Of a stretch of 64,000 bases of DNA, positions 61,170 to 64,000 are shown piece after piece. The position numbers and the translations under genes were made by a program. Source of the stretch: Echinometra lucunter (lineage: Eukaryota > Echinodermata > Echinoidea > Camarodonta > Echinometridae); the NCBI GenBank assembly GCA_029962745.1, contig CM057165.1, positions 21,506,355 to 21,570,354 of the forward strand, written 5' to 3'. Under the pieces are notes generated by a model. That model had not been told where the DNA came from. It worked only from the letters and a program-made list of their open reading frames with translations, and did not search any database. Position 1 is the stretch's first letter. The number at the start of each line of letters is the position of its first letter.

Positions 61170-61659
61170 TTAAAGGCATTGGCTAACTTTGTGAGTAGCT
61201 GATTTTAAAAATTCTCAAACTAAGATGAAACATGTGTATGAGTACTTGTATTTGTACTCAAAAACCCTGAAACCAACCATTATTTGGAATGAAAAAGTGT
61301 AAGTGTAAAGTGATTTTATTATCCTTCGTCTCACGAGACAATCACTGGACCACTTTGCTTGAATTTGAAAATGCCGTTATGTGCCTCCCGCAGCGTGATA
61401 CGCCAATACACACAGTACGGTAAGATGAGTCATACGCGCATGCGCACTCCTTGTGTCTATTCTGGGCAACCGACCCTCGTATATTTTTCAAACATTATAT
61501 TGGCTCACATATTTAATATTTAAACATACTTCCTGTGGATATTATACTTTGAAGCTTTCAGACTGGTATTTTGACACTATAACCCATATGTTTATCCCAT
61601 TTTCAAGTAACAAAACAAGACTTTAAAAAAATCATAACAATGTTGACCAATGCCTTTAA
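61170..61659. mobile_element. Foldback family C, single copy
   Basis: Left end TTAAAGGCATTGGCTAAC and right end GTTGACCAATGCCTTTAA are inverted repeats. TTAA flanks both sides, and the size (490 bp) is close to families A and B. The interior is not related to them, and the arms are less perfect than in family A. Confidence 0.7.
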
Positions 61660-62807
61660 TAGAGTGGCGTATCCAGCAGAGGATACCCCGTTGAAGGCTG
61701 CGTAGCAAAGTCAAAAATAGGTCTCCAGTAGCCCACAAGGTTGTCGGGGGGAATTCTGACCAAATGAAATGTGTGACGATGATATCTTATAAGAATCTTG
61801 TAAGTAAAAACTTTCATCAACGTTTGAATTGATTCCGTTATATTTTTCTCTCTTTTCCGAAAGTACCTCTAATTCCGCCGTAAACGTGGTAACAGAACGA
61901 TGAAAAAAAACTATTCATTTTTCACCATTAAAATTCGCTTTTGAGATCTGAACCCTTAAGTTTCTATGCTGAGCAAGAGTCCATGAATAAAAAAACAACA
62001 ACAACAAAATAGGACCTTCTTATCAAATTACCATATGTCACAACCATTATAAAACGTGATTAGTTTTTAAAGTAATTGATTTCTTACAAGCAAATTCAAA
62101 AAGTTTGGAAAGCTTGTTTTGTGTTATTCCATAGCCGTGGGATTAAACGAAAGCAATCAAATCATTTTCTTTTTAATTCCAGGAGTCAAGGTACAACCCT
62201 TGAACACAGTGGTGTACTTTACTCTGCTCGTGATCAAGGTTTGTCCAACATCTCTCTTTTTCGTGATCTGCAGGAGGGCAAAAATGAAAAAAAAAATGGA
62301 AAAAAAAAATGACACGTCTGTTGAAAGAGGCTATGTCAACGGAAACGAGGGAATGATGGACTTTTTGTCTCAAGTTATGTCAGGAATTCTTTCCCTGTCC
62401 CTCTTCTATTCAGTCATTCTTTACATCGGTGAAGCACAGAAAAAATAAATAGATCCTTTCTCTGCCCTCAGTAGTGACCTTTATTTTGTCTTGATTTGCA
62501 TAGAATCAATCGGCGCGAAAAGAAGGGGAAAAAAAATAAATCGACGACGATCTTTTGATATTTGTGTTAGAGGTGGAGGGATGGTCTGAAGTTAAAGGTG
62601 GAAATGGCACGCATGATAGGTCAGAAGAATGCAGTATACAGTTAAATATTTTCTCCACGGTTGTTTGAAATAAATGCTAAAGATTTCCGTAAGCTCTACA
62701 TGATAACATTCCTTTTGCAACTGAATGCATTTCGAATAGCAATCTGTTAGTTAGTAAGTTATTTCGAGAAACTAAAATTAGAGGCTAGCGATATACACCT
62801 ATTACTC

Positions 62808-62990
62808 ATTTTATGCATTGTTTCCCTTGACAACTAAGAAGCTGGCCAGATGCCTGCCAGACATAGCAACAACTAATGCATGCAAACTGGATTCATCTGA
62901 TTATGCATAACAGGTGAACCGAATATCACCAAGGATTCTGGAGGGGGAAAAAACGTGCATAAATTTGAATAACATTAATAGTAAACACAT
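62808..62990. repeat. Dispersed repeat D, copy 3
   Basis: Same orientation and blocks as copies 1 and 2 (CCTTGACAACTAAGAAGCT, CTAATGCATGCAAACTGG, GCATAAATTTGAATAACATT). Confidence 0.7.
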
Positions 62991-63254
62991 CTATATTGAC
63001 ATGGCATGCAATTACTCAAATCTTCAATAGCCAAGCTTCGGTTATATATTTTGCAATAAAAAGTGACTTTATAATATTTCTATGCATATGAGTTCGGGGC
63101 ATATTAGGGGACCCTATAGGCCTACTTTTTTGGTAGAGAACGAACTACAGAGACTGAAGATGGTGGGAACATTTGTACGTTAGCCTTTTCCTGAGGATAT
63201 CGGGTGCGCATTTCGTACATCTGAGTCGAGAAAGAATAAAATGCATAAATAACC

Positions 63255-63347
63255 CTGTCATGATGTAAGCACCGAGAGAGGATCGAACCCAAGAACTCTC
63301 GAATGAGAGTCAAGAGCCTTCACCGATATACCACACTGCTGCAAGAA
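63255..63347 (-). mobile_element. tRNA-derived SINE fragment
   Basis: The reverse complement contains a pol III A-box-like TGGTATATCGGTGAAGGC (63333-63316) and a B-box-like GGGTTCGATCC (63290-63280). An anticodon-arm-like CTCTTGACTCTCATTCGAG lies between them. The T-stem and acceptor stem do not pair, so it is not a functional tRNA. It is most likely the head of a SINE; the tail is not identified. Confidence 0.6.
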
Positions 63348-64000
63348 TTCTGTAGCATGGGATTGTGACAAGAAAGACAATCGTAGAACAGTAATCATCG
63401 GGATGTTAAAAGGCTGAAAATAATCTCATCCATATTGCACTACGCCATTGTGCTATTTTATGAGATAACTTTTTTTCTTTGTAAATAACAACATGATCCT
63501 GCTTGAGAGAAATTGTAGTTATGTCAGCATTTTTCTCAGTTACAACCAGGGACTTGACATATAACACAATCCTGGTTACACCTTCTATCTCTGAACTGAC
63601 TTCAGGTTTACAACGACTGTATATCGCAGAACCAGCGACCTTTCCGAAATAAAGTGCGATAAACTTCATTTCATTGATTTTCCTGCAGGTGACCACATCT
63701 GGATACTACATAGCCTCTTACAAGGTGGTGTCAAAACAAGATTAAGGAGAGAGACAGAAAAAAAAACACTTTGTAGCGAAAGCAAGGATGCCCCTCGATC
63801 TATTAACAGAAAGCTTTTTTTAGCCAGTGATACTCAAATTCCCGGCAAGCTAACTTGGGAACAAATTTATTATAATCACATTTTACCCTTAATACTGCAC
63901 CTCATAAAGTCACTTGGAAAGGTCTCACTGGAGCACCATTCACAATTTTTTTTTTTCAGAATTAGAGAGAAATAGGGGAAGAAGGACGCATTTGCAATGG

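Larger units (their letters stand above)
50797..64000. other. Gene-free, repeat-rich right end
   Basis: No ORF with recognisable homology. Contents are a hAT MITE (55106-55343), small MITEs, a tandem array with poly-C tracts (56850-57270), a GAGAC-rich patch (57712-57850), foldbacks A4 and C1, a tRNA-derived SINE fragment and one copy of a dispersed repeat. A pyrimidine tract ending TTTTTTTCAG at 63949-63959 could be an acceptor of an exon running off the window, but nothing else supports it. Confidence 0.5.

Noticed and set aside
62119..62448. A 109-codon frame with two hydrophobic stretches and a possible acceptor TTTTTAATTCCAG
   Set aside because: No family resemblance, an A-rich lysine run that looks like low complexity, and alternative frames equally open; splice signals alone are not enough.
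63255..63347. Functional tRNA gene
   Set aside because: Boxes A and B are present but the T-stem and acceptor stem do not pair.
63406..63720. Minus-strand 96-codon frame, and plus-strand acceptor CTGCAG followed by a short frame VTTSGYYIASYK
   Set aside because: The plus-strand piece faintly recalls the last strand of C1q/TNF-type domains, but the upstream frame is closed by a stop and no further exon is seen.

Overview
The window is AT-rich, intron-bearing, repeat-laden animal DNA. Only two protein-coding genes can be supported with confidence. The gene content (a Notch-feedback NRARP gene and a four-pass MS4A/CD20-like gene), the phase-0 GT-AG introns and the repeat style (poly-G/C-marked hAT MITEs, GTCCGTCC/AAGGTCAAGGTCA elements, GCGAGCGAG repeats, abundant CT/AAT microsatellites) point to a marine deuterostome. 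An echinoderm, and within that a sea urchin, is my best guess; this is an inference, not proven by the sequence.

Layout. Bases 1-8.8 kb are non-coding: microsatellites, a hAT-type MITE (824-1066), a probable second hAT element (6078-6661) and a 0.79-kb inverted-repeat-ended element (4751-5541). Bases 8811-20241 (+) hold a seven-coding-exon MS4A-like gene of about 505 codons, with an unusually long N-terminus made of about 25 Q/P/S/D-rich heptads. Its introns are packed with foldback elements, MITEs and an alternating A-B-A-B tandem array. Bases 20.2-35 kb are non-coding and contain a degenerate tandem array, a near-perfect 287-bp inverted repeat, compound trinucleotide repeats and a hAT MITE with a perfect 8-bp target-site duplication (32891-33277). 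Bases 35799-36233 (+) hold an intronless NRARP orthologue of 144 codons, preceded by two perfect matches to the Su(H)/RBPJ site; this fits the known role of NRARP as a Notch-induced feedback inhibitor. From 36.2 to 64 kb I find no convincing gene, only repeats. These include a stack of four adjoining or nested MITEs running up to a second copy of the 0.79-kb element (49245-50796), and several copies of long-armed foldback elements flanked by TTAA.

The most distinctive non-genic signal is a set of three foldback families (A, B, C; seven copies). All share termini of the form TTAA|AGG...CCT|TTAA and most have arms of roughly 200-280 bp. One copy sits inside an MS4A intron and another ends about 35 bp upstream of an MS4A splice acceptor. 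No transposase, reverse transcriptase or integrase ORF is visible, so every mobile element here looks non-autonomous. The two genes show no sign of acting together.
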